From positions 1-64,000 of the forward strand of contig NZ_WWCT01000008.1 in the NCBI RefSeq assembly GCF_009857605.1: a stretch of DNA of 64,000 nucleotides. Reading direction: 5' to 3'. This document shows, one piece after another, positions 1 through 8,030 of the stretch. The stretch's first letter is position 1. Each line of letters opens with the position of its first letter. A program made the translations under genes and the position numbers. The notes beneath the pieces were generated by a model. That model made no database searches. It saw only the letters and a list, made by a program, of their open reading frames with translations, and had not been told where the DNA came from. Source of the stretch: Duganella levis (lineage in GTDB: Bacteria > Pseudomonadota > Gammaproteobacteria > Burkholderiales > Burkholderiaceae_D).

Positions 1-248
1 TGGCTGCGGTCCTCGTCTGCCGAGGCGGTCGCACCCGGCAGGCTGATGGCAAACACCTCGGCCGGCGGCGGGGTCGGCTCCGGCGGCGGCTTGGGCAGCG
101 GCGCCGGCTTCACCACCACTGGCGGCGGCGGGCTTGTTTTTGCGGGCTGGGGCGCGCACAATCCACCCGGCGCGTCGCAAAACGGCGTGCTGCACGCACT
201 CAGCACTGCGGCCGCCATGCACAGCAGCGTCAACCTCACACTATTCAT
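1..248 (-). CDS. Proline-rich lipoprotein, LpoA-type penicillin-binding protein activator (5' part)
   Basis: Only the N-terminal 82 codons lie in the window; the gene runs off the left edge. Translation from the ATG at 248 begins MNSVRLTLLCMAAAVLSACS, a lipoprotein signal peptide with the lipobox LSAC, so Cys19 would be lipidated. A strongly proline-rich linker follows at about residues 36-62. A lipoprotein divergent from rsmI is the usual position of LpoA/YraM, an outer-membrane activator of penicillin-binding proteins, and this context drives the call. The diagnostic LpoA domains are outside the window. Its start is only about 15 bp from the rsmI start, so the two promoters must overlap or lie inside the coding sequences. 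Confidence 0.6.
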   Translation of the reverse strand, partial: MNSVRLTLLCMAAAVLSACSTPFCDAPGGLCAPQPAKTSPPPPVVVKPAPLPKPPPEPTPPPAEVFAISLPGATASADEDRS

Positions 249-262
249 CCTACCTACCCCCA

Positions 263-1171
263 ATGAGCGACCTCGTATCCAGTTCCATCGCCAACCTGCC
301 CGTCATGGGCGAAATGGCGCACCAGACCTATCCTAGCGCAACCTTGTACGTTGTGGCGACCCCCATAGGCAATGTGACGGATATTAGCCTGCGCGCGCTG
401 CACGTTTTGAGCCTGGTCAATGCTGTGGCATGCGAGGACACGCGCAACACCGCCCAGCTGATGGGCCGCTTCGGCCTGCACAAGCCGTTGATTGCCGCGC
501 ATCAGCACAACGAGCGCGAGGCAGCCGAGGTGCTGATCGCCCGTTTGCAGGCCGGCGAGCGCATCGCGCTGGTGTCGGATGCCGGTACGCCGGCCGTGTC
601 CGATCCGGGTGCGCGCATCGTCGATGCGGTGCGGGCGGCGGGCTTGCGCGTGCTGCCGCTGCCGGGGGCGTCGGCGGCGGTGACGGCGTTGTCGGCCAGC
701 GGGCTGGTGAATGACCAGTTTTACTTTGTCGGTTTTCTGCCGGCCAAGGCCAAGCAGCGCGAAAATTTCCTCGGCACGCTGCGGGCGGTAACGGCGACCA
801 TGGTGTTTTATGAGGCGCCGCACCGCATCCTGGACTGCGCCAGCGCGCTGGCCTCGGTGTTCGAGCCGACCCGGCAAGTGGTGTTCGCGCGCGAGCTGAC
901 CAAGATGTTTGAAGAAATCCACCGCTGCCCGCTGTCCGAGGCGGAAGCATGGATCAAGGCCGATGGCCATCGGGAAAAGGGCGAATTCGTGGTGCTGCTG
1001 GAAGGCGCGCCGCCGGCGGATGATGAAAACGACGCCGATGCCGACCGCATCCTGCAAATCCTGCTGGCGGAACTGCCTGTCAAACAAGCAGCTGGGCTGG
1101 CTGCGCAAATTACCGGCCGCAAGAAAAATGCCTTGTACGACCGCGCTCTGCAATTAAAGAACGACGACTAG
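263..1171 (+). CDS. rsmI: 16S rRNA (cytidine(1402)-2'-O)-methyltransferase RsmI
   Basis: SAM-dependent methyltransferase that 2'-O-methylates C1402 of 16S rRNA at the ribosomal P site. The N-terminal tetrapyrrole-methylase-type domain is clear: VATPIGN at about residues 31-37, ACEDTRNT near 56, and SDAGTPAVSDPG near 105. About 302 aa is normal for the family. The start is uncertain: ATG codons at 263, 305 and 314 are all in frame before the conserved TLYVVATPIGN, and none has a good ribosome-binding site. The 263 start is nearest to the divergent lipoprotein gene without overlapping it. The stop overlaps by 4 bases (CTAG) that of the convergent gene downstream. Confidence 0.93.
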   Translation: MSDLVSSSIANLPVMGEMAHQTYPSATLYVVATPIGNVTDISLRALHVLSLVNAVACEDTRNTAQLMGRFGLHKPLIAAHQHNEREAAEVLIARLQAGERIALVSDAGTPAVSDPGARIVDAVRAAGLRVLPLPGASAAVTALSASGLVNDQFYFVGFLPAKAKQRENFLGTLRAVTATMVFYEAPHRILDCASALASVFEPTRQVVFARELTKMFEEIHRCPLSEAEAWIKADGHREKGEFVVLLEGAPPADDENDADADRILQILLAELPVKQAAGLAAQITGRKKNALYDRALQLKNDD

Positions 1172-1809
1172 AATTTGCACTTCTTGTCGAAGGCCCACAC
1201 CAGCGGGGCCAGCAGGCCGAGGCCGGCGCCTTTTTGCAGGCAATCGCCCTTCTTGGCGCTGGCCACGCCTTTTTGCAGCTGGGTCTCATGGTTTTCCGGA
1301 TACAGCGGATGGTCATCCAACTGCGCCACCGGTAAGCCGGCGCGGGCCGGATCTTTTTCGTTGGCCACTTTGCGGGCGGTTTTCAGCGCCGCGTTCATAT
1401 CAAACTGTTTTGGCTGCTGCTCAGGATGCAGCGGATCGGGCGCGGGTGGCAGCGTGATGGCTTGCGACTCGGCCGGCGGCGTCTGTGCGGCCACGGCGGG
1501 CTGCGGCTCAGCGGTTGTCTGCGTTGGCGTCGGCGCATGGCGAACGCGCGGCGCGGCCTTGGCCACATCCGGCTTGTTGCGCTTTGGTTGCGGCGGCGGT
1601 GGCGGTTCGATCCTGGCGACCATCTGCGGCGGCTTGAGCGGTTGCAGCCATACCGTCATGGTCCGCTCCGGCTGTTCGCGCGCCGGCGGATGGGATACAC
1701 GATAGCCGAACAGCAGCACCAAATGCAGCGCCAGCGACACGGCAATGCCGGCCACCAGGCCGGGACGGCGGCGCAAGCTGGGCTGATCGAATGAAAAAGT
1801 GGCACGCAT
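1168..1809 (-). CDS. Proline-rich, TonB-like single-pass membrane protein of unknown function
   Basis: 213 aa. A short basic N-terminus (RRRPG) precedes one hydrophobic segment at about residues 19-40. A long Pro/Lys/Gln-rich stretch follows (about 58-140, including a PPPPPQPKRNKP run). The C-terminal region holds conserved-looking charged residues and two cysteines, one of them in the final KKCKF. The architecture, a cytoplasmic stub, one helix and an extended periplasmic proline arm, resembles TonB or periplasmic scaffold proteins. I do not see a TonB C-terminal domain and there is no ExbB/ExbD neighbour. It ends tail-to-tail with rsmI. Function unknown. Confidence 0.7.
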   Translation of the reverse strand: MRATFSFDQPSLRRRPGLVAGIAVSLALHLVLLFGYRVSHPPAREQPERTMTVWLQPLKPPQMVARIEPPPPPQPKRNKPDVAKAAPRVRHAPTPTQTTAEPQPAVAAQTPPAESQAITLPPAPDPLHPEQQPKQFDMNAALKTARKVANEKDPARAGLPVAQLDDHPLYPENHETQLQKGVASAKKGDCLQKGAGLGLLAPLVWAFDKKCKF

Positions 1810-1883
1810 GATTTTTCGATCATAGCATCAAATTTAGTAGGCACTTGACGACCTTCCTGCCAGGCTGTATTATCTTGCTTCTT

Positions 1884-1960
1884 CGGAGTGTAGCGCAGCC
1901 CGGTAGCGCACCTGGTTTGGGACCAGGGGGTCCAAGGTTCGAATCCTTGTACTCCGACCA
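1884..1960 (+). tRNA. tRNA-Pro (anticodon UGG)
   Basis: A complete 77-nt cloverleaf. The acceptor strand CGGAGTG pairs with TACTCCG (last pair G-T), the D-arm contains AGCGCAGCCCGGTAGCGC, the anticodon stem CCTGG/CCAGG encloses TTTGGGA with anticodon TGG, and the T-arm contains GGTTCGAATCC. The terminal CCA is encoded at 1958-1960. A strong hairpin terminator follows within 10 nt, so this is a stand-alone tRNA transcript. Confidence 0.97.
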
Positions 1961-1966
1961 AAATCT

Positions 1967-2007
1967 AAAAACCCTGTTTGACGGTAACGTCAGACAGGGT
2001 TTTTTCC
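1967..2007 (+). terminator. Rho-independent terminator of tRNA-Pro
   Basis: AAAACCCTGTTTGACG, the 4-nt loop GTAA, then CGTCAGACAGGGTTTT. The stem has about 15 bp with one T-G pair and runs into a T tract at 1999-2005. It begins 7 nt after the tRNA CCA end. Confidence 0.9.
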
Positions 2008-2079
2008 TATTCGCTCCCGATTTTGGCCCCTTCGTCGCATGCGCCGTTGCGGCGCCGCGCCGCCGGTAGAATGGGCCTT

Positions 2080-3363
2080 ATGAATACGACACCTTTCTAC
2101 CTCAAACCGGCCGCCATCGAGCACGATCCCACACTGGTGCGCCGCTACTACTGGCAATCGCTGCTGCGCTTGTGGAGCGGCATGGCGATCCTGATTGCCT
2201 GCTTCTACGGGCTGCTGATGCTGTGGGTGTTCCCGGCAGCCGTCCATGCCGGCATGCACTTCGGCTGGAACTGGCGCGTTCTGGCGCCCTTGCTGATCCC
2301 GTCGCTGATTCCGTCGGCCGGCGTGGCCAGCAGTGTCGGCCGACGCCTGAAGGAGCTGGCCGAAGCCGGCACACCGCTGACCGCCGAGATGTTCAGTTCG
2401 CGTCCTCGGCGCGTGCTGCAATCGCCGCTCGATCCGCTCAGCACCTACGACCTGTGCGCCGAGACCGCGTCCGGCCTGGCGCTGGGGATGGCACTGGGTT
2501 ATCACGGGCCGGCGGTGTTCCGCCATTCGCCGTTCGCCGGCAAGATCGTGCTGGGGCCGTGGCGGCCGCTGTGGCTGGGCCGCAGCACCGAGGTGGTGGT
2601 GGCCGGCGATCCGGGCCAGCCGGTCGAGGTGCGCATCCGCCGCCGTTTCGGCATCAACTTCTTCTGCGTGCAGCGTGGCGAGGCACTGCACGCCGTGCAA
2701 ACCATCGCCACCCACTTGCAGGATCAGCTGGCTCAACGCGACCGCGCGCTGCGCGCCGTCAAGCGCGAGCAGGAACTGGAGCGCGCAGCGCTGCAAGCGC
2801 GGCTGACGGCATTGCAGGCGCAGGTCGAACCGCACTTCCTGTTCAACACCCTGGCCAACCTCAAATACCTGATCCGCACCGATGCCGATACCGCGCAGCA
2901 GATGCTGGACCACCTGGTCGGCTACCTGCAAAACGCGCTGCCCGACATGCGTTCGGCGTCGTCGACGCTGGAGCGCGAACTGGCGCTGGCGCGCAACTAC
3001 CTGTCCATCATGCAGATCCGCATGGGCCAGCGGCTGCGCTTCCGCATCGACGCCGAGGAGGCCGCACTGTCCCGCGCCCTGCCGCCGGCGATGCTGATCT
3101 CGCTGGTGGAAAACGCCGTCAAGCACGGACTGGAACGCGCCAGCCGGCCGGGCGAAATCATCATCAGCGCCACGCTGCGCGGCAGCGAACTGCGGGTGCA
3201 GGTATGCGATGATGGCGTCGGCCTCACCGAGCAGATGGGCCAGGGATTTGGACTGGCCAACATCCACGAACGTTTGCAGCTGCTGTATGGCGAGCGCGCG
3301 TCGCTGTCGGTGGCGGCGTCGGAACAAGGCGGCGTGCGGGCCACGCTGATCATCAAGGAGTAA
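2080..3363 (+). CDS. LytS/YehU-type sensor histidine kinase
   Basis: Membrane sensor kinase of the His_kinase (PF06580) class, about 427 aa. Two hydrophobic segments (about residues 31-55 and 66-84) are followed by a poorly conserved central region and a coiled coil (about 207-246). The kinase core comes next: the H-box QVEPHFLFNTLANLKYLI with phospho-acceptor His252, the N-box LVENAVKHG, then DDGVGL and GFGLANIHERL. The start at 2080 (MNTTPFYL) has GGTAG about 10 bases upstream; an in-frame ATG at 2071 is too close to that site. The cognate LytTR regulator starts 2 nt after the stop, so the pair is one transcription unit. The signal sensed is unknown. Confidence 0.9.
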   Translation: MNTTPFYLKPAAIEHDPTLVRRYYWQSLLRLWSGMAILIACFYGLLMLWVFPAAVHAGMHFGWNWRVLAPLLIPSLIPSAGVASSVGRRLKELAEAGTPLTAEMFSSRPRRVLQSPLDPLSTYDLCAETASGLALGMALGYHGPAVFRHSPFAGKIVLGPWRPLWLGRSTEVVVAGDPGQPVEVRIRRRFGINFFCVQRGEALHAVQTIATHLQDQLAQRDRALRAVKREQELERAALQARLTALQAQVEPHFLFNTLANLKYLIRTDADTAQQMLDHLVGYLQNALPDMRSASSTLERELALARNYLSIMQIRMGQRLRFRIDAEEAALSRALPPAMLISLVENAVKHGLERASRPGEIIISATLRGSELRVQVCDDGVGLTEQMGQGFGLANIHERLQLLYGERASLSVAASEQGGVRATLIIKE

Positions 3364-3365
3364 GC

Positions 3366-4094
3366 ATGCCGGTAGCACTGATAGTGGAAGACGAACCGTT
3401 GCTGATGGCCGAACTGCGCGACCAGCTGGCGGCGCTATGGCCGGAGCTGACCGTCGTCGGCCACGCGGAAAATGGCGTCGAAGCGGTATCGATGCTGGAA
3501 GCGCTGAAGCCGGACGTAGTCTTCCTGGATATCCAGATCCCCGGCCTGACCGGCATTGAAGTGGCGCGGCATGTGGGCGAGCATGCGCAGATCGTCTTCG
3601 TCACCGCCTATGCCGAACATGCGGTGCAGGCGTTTGAAGCCGGCGCGGTCGACTACATCGTCAAACCGGTGATGGCGGCGCGGCTGCTGCAAACAGTGAA
3701 ACGCTTGAAGACGCGCAGCACGGCGCCGGTGCCGGCGGGCGTGTGGCAGCAGCTGGCGCCGGCGCCGGTGCAGCATCTCAAGTGGATCAAAGCGTCGGCC
3801 GGCAACACGGTGCGGCTGGTGATGGTGCGCGACGTGCAGTTCTTCCAGTCGGACGGCAAATACACGCGCGTGGTGACATCAGAGGGCGAAGCGCTGATAC
3901 GCCTGCCGCTGAAAAGCCTGATCGAACAGCTGGACCCGGCGCAGTTCACACAAATTCATCGTGGCGCCATCGTCAACCTGGAAGCGATCGACCGCATCGA
4001 GCGCGATGGCACCTCAATGGAAATCCGCCTCAAAGGCCGCACCGACAAGCTGGCCGTCAGCGACGCCTACACGCGCCAGTTCCGGCAGATGTAA
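3366..4094 (+). CDS. LytTR-family response regulator
   Basis: 242 aa. The receiver domain (1-120) has the acidic pair ED (8-9), phospho-acceptor Asp55 in VVFLDIQIPG, FVTAYAEHAVQAFEAGAVDYIVKP and the Lys of the KP motif. The C-terminal LytTR DNA-binding domain (about 140-240) shows the family signature FFQSDGKYTRV and IHRGAIVNL. It is the partner of the kinase immediately upstream. The stop codon TAA (4092-4094) is itself part of a 72-nt palindrome. Confidence 0.93.
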   Translation: MPVALIVEDEPLLMAELRDQLAALWPELTVVGHAENGVEAVSMLEALKPDVVFLDIQIPGLTGIEVARHVGEHAQIVFVTAYAEHAVQAFEAGAVDYIVKPVMAARLLQTVKRLKTRSTAPVPAGVWQQLAPAPVQHLKWIKASAGNTVRLVMVRDVQFFQSDGKYTRVVTSEGEALIRLPLKSLIEQLDPAQFTQIHRGAIVNLEAIDRIERDGTSMEIRLKGRTDKLAVSDAYTRQFRQM

Positions 4095-4163
4095 ACTCCG
4101 GGGTCAGGTCCGGCACTTGGACACGAGCTCATGTCCAAGTGCCGGACCTGACCCCGGAGTTTA
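4092..4163. repeat. 72-nt near-perfect palindrome, GGGGTCAG family, copy 1
   Basis: Arms of 32 nt (4092-4123 and 4132-4163) are perfectly complementary around an 8-nt centre that is itself palindromic except for one pair. Each arm reads TAAACTCC GGGGTCAGGTCC GGCACTTGGACA outward to inward. Both convergent genes, the LytTR regulator and liuE, take their TAA stop from the outer ends of the arms. There is no T tract, but a transcript from either side would form a very stable hairpin. Related copies lie at 17923-18010 and 41500-41571. Confidence 0.95.
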
Positions 4164-5072
4164 GCTTGCGCGCTTGGCGGCGATGGCGTTGCCGGCGCGG
4201 CTGGCGCCTTTGCGGTTGAGGAATTGCGAGATGAACTGGCCGGCATCCACCACGATATCGAGGTCGATGCCGGTGTCGATGCCCAGCCCCTGCATCATGT
4301 ACAGCACGTCTTCGGTGGCGACGTTGCCGGTCGCGCCTTTGGCATACGGGCAACCGCCCAGGCCCGAGACCGACGAGTGGTAGATGGCGATGCCCAGTTC
4401 CAGGCTGGCGTAGATGTTGGCCAGTGCCTGTCCATAGGTATCGTGGAAGTGGCCCGACAAGCCGTCCACGCGGAATTCGCCGATGGCGCGTTCCATCACC
4501 GCCTGCGTCTTGCGCGGCGTGGCCACGCCGATGGTGTCGGCGATGTCGATTTCATCGCAGCCCAGATCGCGCATGCGGCCCACCACGTCGGCCACCGCAT
4601 CCAGCGGCACATCGCCCTGGTATGGACAGCCGAAGGCGCAGCTGATGCTGCCGCGCAGGCGGATGCCCTGCTCTTTCGCCGCCTTGGCCACACCTTCAAA
4701 GCGCGCAATCGATTCGGCGATCGAGCAGTTGATGTTCTTTTGCGAGAAGGCTTCCGACGCCGAACCGAAGATCACCACTTCGTCCGCGCGCGCGGCCAGC
4801 GCCGCCTCAAAGCCCACCATGTTGGGCGTCAGCGCGGAGTAGATCACGCCCGGCTTGCGCGTGATGGCGGCCATCACGTCGGCGCTGGTGGCCATCTGCG
4901 GCACCCATTTCGGCGATACGAAGGCCGCCGCTTCGATGTTCTGGAACCCGGCGCTGGTGAGACGGTTCACCAGCTCGATCTTGATCTCGGCCGGGACGTT
5001 TTCCTTTTCATTTTGCAGGCCGTCACGCGGGCCGACTTCAACGATTTTGACTTGCTTCGGTAAGCTGCTCAT
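4161..5072 (-). CDS. liuE: Hydroxymethylglutaryl-CoA lyase
   Basis: Cleaves 3-hydroxy-3-methylglutaryl-CoA to acetoacetate and acetyl-CoA, the last step of leucine catabolism (also called mvaB). TIM-barrel HMGL-like protein of 303 aa. Signatures are VEVGPRDGLQNE near the N-terminus, SALTPNMVGFEAAL, the metal-binding HFHDTYGQALAN, and the active-site loop SVSGLGGCPYAKGATGNVATED with the catalytic Cys. The start at 5072 (MSSLPKQ) lies 1 nt after the ghrA-like stop, suggesting coupled translation; an upstream in-frame ATG at 5096 would overlap that gene. It is last in the run liuD-ghrA-liuE. Confidence 0.95.
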   Translation of the reverse strand: MSSLPKQVKIVEVGPRDGLQNEKENVPAEIKIELVNRLTSAGFQNIEAAAFVSPKWVPQMATSADVMAAITRKPGVIYSALTPNMVGFEAALAARADEVVIFGSASEAFSQKNINCSIAESIARFEGVAKAAKEQGIRLRGSISCAFGCPYQGDVPLDAVADVVGRMRDLGCDEIDIADTIGVATPRKTQAVMERAIGEFRVDGLSGHFHDTYGQALANIYASLELGIAIYHSSVSGLGGCPYAKGATGNVATEDVLYMMQGLGIDTGIDLDIVVDAGQFISQFLNRKGASRAGNAIAAKRAS

Positions 5073-5073
5073 T

Positions 5074-6006
5074 TCAATACCCCAGTGTGCGGTCAACCAC
5101 GCCGGCGACTGGCTGGCCGGCTTCGGTCTTGCGGATGTTGTCGGCGATCTGCTGCACGCTCTCGCGGCGCAAGGTCAGCGCGGAGATGTGCGGCGTGATG
5201 GTGATGCGCGGCTCCTGCCAGAACGGATGCTGCGCCGGCAAGGGCTCGTTGCGGAACACGTCGAGCGTGGCGGCGGCGATGTGGCCGGACTTGATCAGCG
5301 TGATCAGGTCCGGTTCCGCAATATGCGCGCCGCGCGCGACGTTGATGATGTACGCGCCTTGCGGCAGCTTGCCCATATTGGTGCGGTCCATGATGTTGCT
5401 GGTCTCCGGCGTCAACGGCAGCATGCAGACCAGCACGCGGGTGCCGCGCAGGAAGGTGTCCAGCCCATCGGCGCCGTGGAAGGTCTGCACGCCGGGCACA
5501 CTCTTTTCAGTGCGGCTCCAGCCGCGCAGCGGGAAGCCGAACGGCGCCAGCGCCTCCAGCACGCGCGCACCCAGCACGCCCATGCCCAATACGCCGATGG
5601 AGAAGTCTTCCTTGCGATGCTGCGGCAGCGGCGCCCACTGGCCGGCGCGCGCCTGCGTTTCGTATTCGTCGAAGCGGCGGAAGTAGCGCAGCGCGGCGTG
5701 CGTGACGTATTCGGCCATCTGGATCGCCATGCCGGCATCTTCCAGGCGGATGATGGGAATGTGCTGCGGCAGCGCGTCGCCAAACTTCAGCAGCGCGTCG
5801 ACGCCGGCGCCGGTGACAAAGATGGCTTTGACGGTGGCCAGTTCGGCCAGCATCGCTTCCGGCGGCGACCACACCACGGCGTAGTCGCAGGCCTGGCATT
5901 TTTCGCCGGCGTGCCAGATTTCGATTTCTGCATCCGGCAGGTATTTGGCGAAGTCCTTGATCCACGGTTCGGTCTTGCCGTCGGCACGGTGTAGCAGGAT
6001 GCGCAT
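5074..6006 (-). CDS. ghrA: Glyoxylate/hydroxypyruvate reductase A-type D-2-hydroxyacid dehydrogenase
   Basis: 310 aa member of the D-isomer-specific 2-hydroxyacid dehydrogenases, reducing glyoxylate or hydroxypyruvate with NAD(P)H. The Rossmann motif GMGVLG is at 141-146. The catalytic triad is visible as Arg225 (NVARGAHI), Glu254 (FRNEPLP) and His273 (TPHIS). It sits between liuD and liuE with short spacers (12 nt and 1 nt), so it is co-transcribed with leucine catabolism genes. Whether it acts in that pathway is not clear from sequence; substrate preference cannot be read here. Confidence 0.88.
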   Translation of the reverse strand: MRILLHRADGKTEPWIKDFAKYLPDAEIEIWHAGEKCQACDYAVVWSPPEAMLAELATVKAIFVTGAGVDALLKFGDALPQHIPIIRLEDAGMAIQMAEYVTHAALRYFRRFDEYETQARAGQWAPLPQHRKEDFSIGVLGMGVLGARVLEALAPFGFPLRGWSRTEKSVPGVQTFHGADGLDTFLRGTRVLVCMLPLTPETSNIMDRTNMGKLPQGAYIINVARGAHIAEPDLITLIKSGHIAAATLDVFRNEPLPAQHPFWQEPRITITPHISALTLRRESVQQIADNIRKTEAGQPVAGVVDRTLGY

Positions 6007-6018
6007 GGTGGTTCTCCT

Positions 6019-7956
6019 TTATGCCGCCTTGAAGGCCAGCAGCGGTGCGCCGTCTGCGACCTGGTCGCCGACGTTGTAGAGGATGTCGTCAATCACGCCA
6101 TCGTGCGGTGCGGCGATGGTGTGTTCCATTTTCATGGCTTCCATGATGACCAGGGCCGTGCCTTTTTTCACTTCCTGTCCCTTGGCGGCGAGGACGGCGA
6201 CGACTTTGCCGGGCATCGGCGCGGTCAGGCGGCCGCCTTCGGCTTCGGTCTCGCCGGCGTGGGCCATCGGGTCGTTCCAGGTCAGCTGGTAGTGAGCACC
6301 GTTGCTGAAGACGTGGAAGGTGTCGCCCTCTCGCAGAACGGCGCCACGCGCGGCTTGATCGCCGGTGCTGAACTGACGGCCGTCAGGTCCGTAGGTGACG
6401 CTGATGTCGTAGCTCGCATGCTCGTCGGCGAAGGACAGCTTGCGGGTGTAGGTCTGGTTCATGCGCCAGCCATTGGCCTGGGCCCATGGCTCGGTGCTGT
6501 GCGCCTGTTCGGCGTCGAGCAGCGCTTCCGCCGCCAGCGTGAGGGCGCTGTCCGGCGCCGGTTGCGCGGCCGGGAACAGCGTGTCGTGATTGCGTTCAAT
6601 CAGGCCGGTATCCAGATCGGCGCTGGAGAAGGCTTGCCCTTCCACCAGCCGCTTGAGGAAGGCGATATTGCTGGCCAGGCCGACGATCTGGTACTGCGCC
6701 AGCGCTTGCGCCATGCGGGCCAGCGCCTGCTTGCGGTCCGCGCCCCAGACGATCAGCTTTGCGATCATCGGGTCGTAGAACGGCGAGATGGCGTCGCCCT
6801 CGCGCACGCCGGAGTCGATGCGCACTGCGGCGGGTGCTGCTGTCACGCCGCCAAGCTCGAACGAGACCGATTCCGGCGTGCCCAGATGGCGCAGCGTGCC
6901 GATCGACGGCAGGAAGCCCTTCTCCGGATTTTCGGCGTAGATGCGCGCTTCGATGGCGTGGCCGTTGATGACCAGTTCATGCTGCTGCTTCGGCAGCGGC
7001 TCGCCGGCGGCGACGCGCAGCTGCCATTCCACCAGATCGGTCCCGGTAATCATCTCGGTCACCGGATGTTCGACTTGCAGGCGGGTGTTCATCTCCATGA
7101 AGTAGAAGGTGCCGTCCTGGTTGGCGATGAACTCCACCGTTCCGGCGCCGACGTAGCCCACGGCGCGTGCCGCAGCTACCGCCGCTTCGCCCATCGCTGC
7201 GCGGCGTTCGGCCGGCATGCCGGGCGCCGGCGCTTCTTCCAGCACTTTCTGGTGACGGCGCTGCACCGAGCAATCGCGCTCGAACAAATAGATGCAATTG
7301 CCGAGCGTATCGGCAAACACCTGGATTTCAATGTGACGCGGGCGCTGGAGGTATTTCTCCGCCAGTACCTTGTCGTCACCAAAAGAACTGATCGCCTCGC
7401 GCTTGCAGGATGCCAGTGCATCCTTGAACTGCGTGGAGTTCTCTACCACGCGCATGCCCTTGCCGCCGCCGCCGGCCGACGCCTTCAACAGCACCGGGTA
7501 GCCGATGCTGTCGGCCTGCGTGTGCAGGAAGTCGGCGTCCTGCTGCTCGCCGTGATAGCCGGGCACCAGTGGCACCTTGGCTTTTTCCATCAGCTGCTTG
7601 GCGGCGGACTTGGAGCCCATCGCGCGCATGGCCGATGCCGGCGGGCCAATGAACACCAGGCCCGCTTCGGCGCAGGCGTCCGCAAACTCGGCGTTCTCGG
7701 ACAGGAAGCCGTAGCCAGGGTGGATGGCTTGCGCGCCGGTGGCCTTGGCGGCGGCGATGATCTTGTCGCCGCGCAGATAGCTTTCCTTGGCGGCGGCAGG
7801 GCCGATCAGCACTGCTTCGTCGCACACGGCGACGTGCTTGGCGTTGGCGTCCGCTTCCGAATACACGGCCACGGTCTGGATGCCCATGCGGCGCGCGGTA
7901 GCGGCCACACGGCAGGCAATTTCACCACGATTGGCGATCAGAATTTTTGTAAACAT
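6019..7956 (-). CDS. liuD: Methylcrotonyl-CoA carboxylase alpha (biotin carboxylase/BCCP) subunit
   Basis: 645 aa biotin-containing subunit (also mccA). The N-terminal biotin carboxylase domain begins MFTKILIANRGEIACRV and contains the ATP-grasp glycine loop KASAGGGGKGMRVV and MEMNTRLQVEHPVTE. The C-terminal biotinyl domain carries EAMKMEHT with biotinyl Lys609. Together with LiuB it carboxylates 3-methylcrotonyl-CoA in leucine catabolism. The match in size and its operon with liuE favour MCC over acetyl- or propionyl-CoA carboxylase. It starts 75 bp downstream of the bioB stop, so it probably follows the biotin genes on the same strand. No LiuR-type palindrome is visible in that gap. Confidence 0.93.
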   Translation of the reverse strand: MFTKILIANRGEIACRVAATARRMGIQTVAVYSEADANAKHVAVCDEAVLIGPAAAKESYLRGDKIIAAAKATGAQAIHPGYGFLSENAEFADACAEAGLVFIGPPASAMRAMGSKSAAKQLMEKAKVPLVPGYHGEQQDADFLHTQADSIGYPVLLKASAGGGGKGMRVVENSTQFKDALASCKREAISSFGDDKVLAEKYLQRPRHIEIQVFADTLGNCIYLFERDCSVQRRHQKVLEEAPAPGMPAERRAAMGEAAVAAARAVGYVGAGTVEFIANQDGTFYFMEMNTRLQVEHPVTEMITGTDLVEWQLRVAAGEPLPKQQHELVINGHAIEARIYAENPEKGFLPSIGTLRHLGTPESVSFELGGVTAAPAAVRIDSGVREGDAISPFYDPMIAKLIVWGADRKQALARMAQALAQYQIVGLASNIAFLKRLVEGQAFSSADLDTGLIERNHDTLFPAAQPAPDSALTLAAEALLDAEQAHSTEPWAQANGWRMNQTYTRKLSFADEHASYDISVTYGPDGRQFSTGDQAARGAVLREGDTFHVFSNGAHYQLTWNDPMAHAGETEAEGGRLTAPMPGKVVAVLAAKGQEVKKGTALVIMEAMKMEHTIAAPHDGVIDDILYNVGDQVADGAPLLAFKAA

Positions 7957-8030
7957 CGTCTCTCTCTTTGCAGCTTATTTTGTAAATTCGCTGGAAGTTT
8001 TTTTATGGTGATGCTGAGTGAAGCTTGCTT

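Noticed and set aside
46..336. A glycine-rich 96-codon plus-strand frame at the left edge
   Set aside because: The Gly repeats are the complement of the proline-rich linker of the lipoprotein on the minus strand, which has a proper signal peptide and lipobox.
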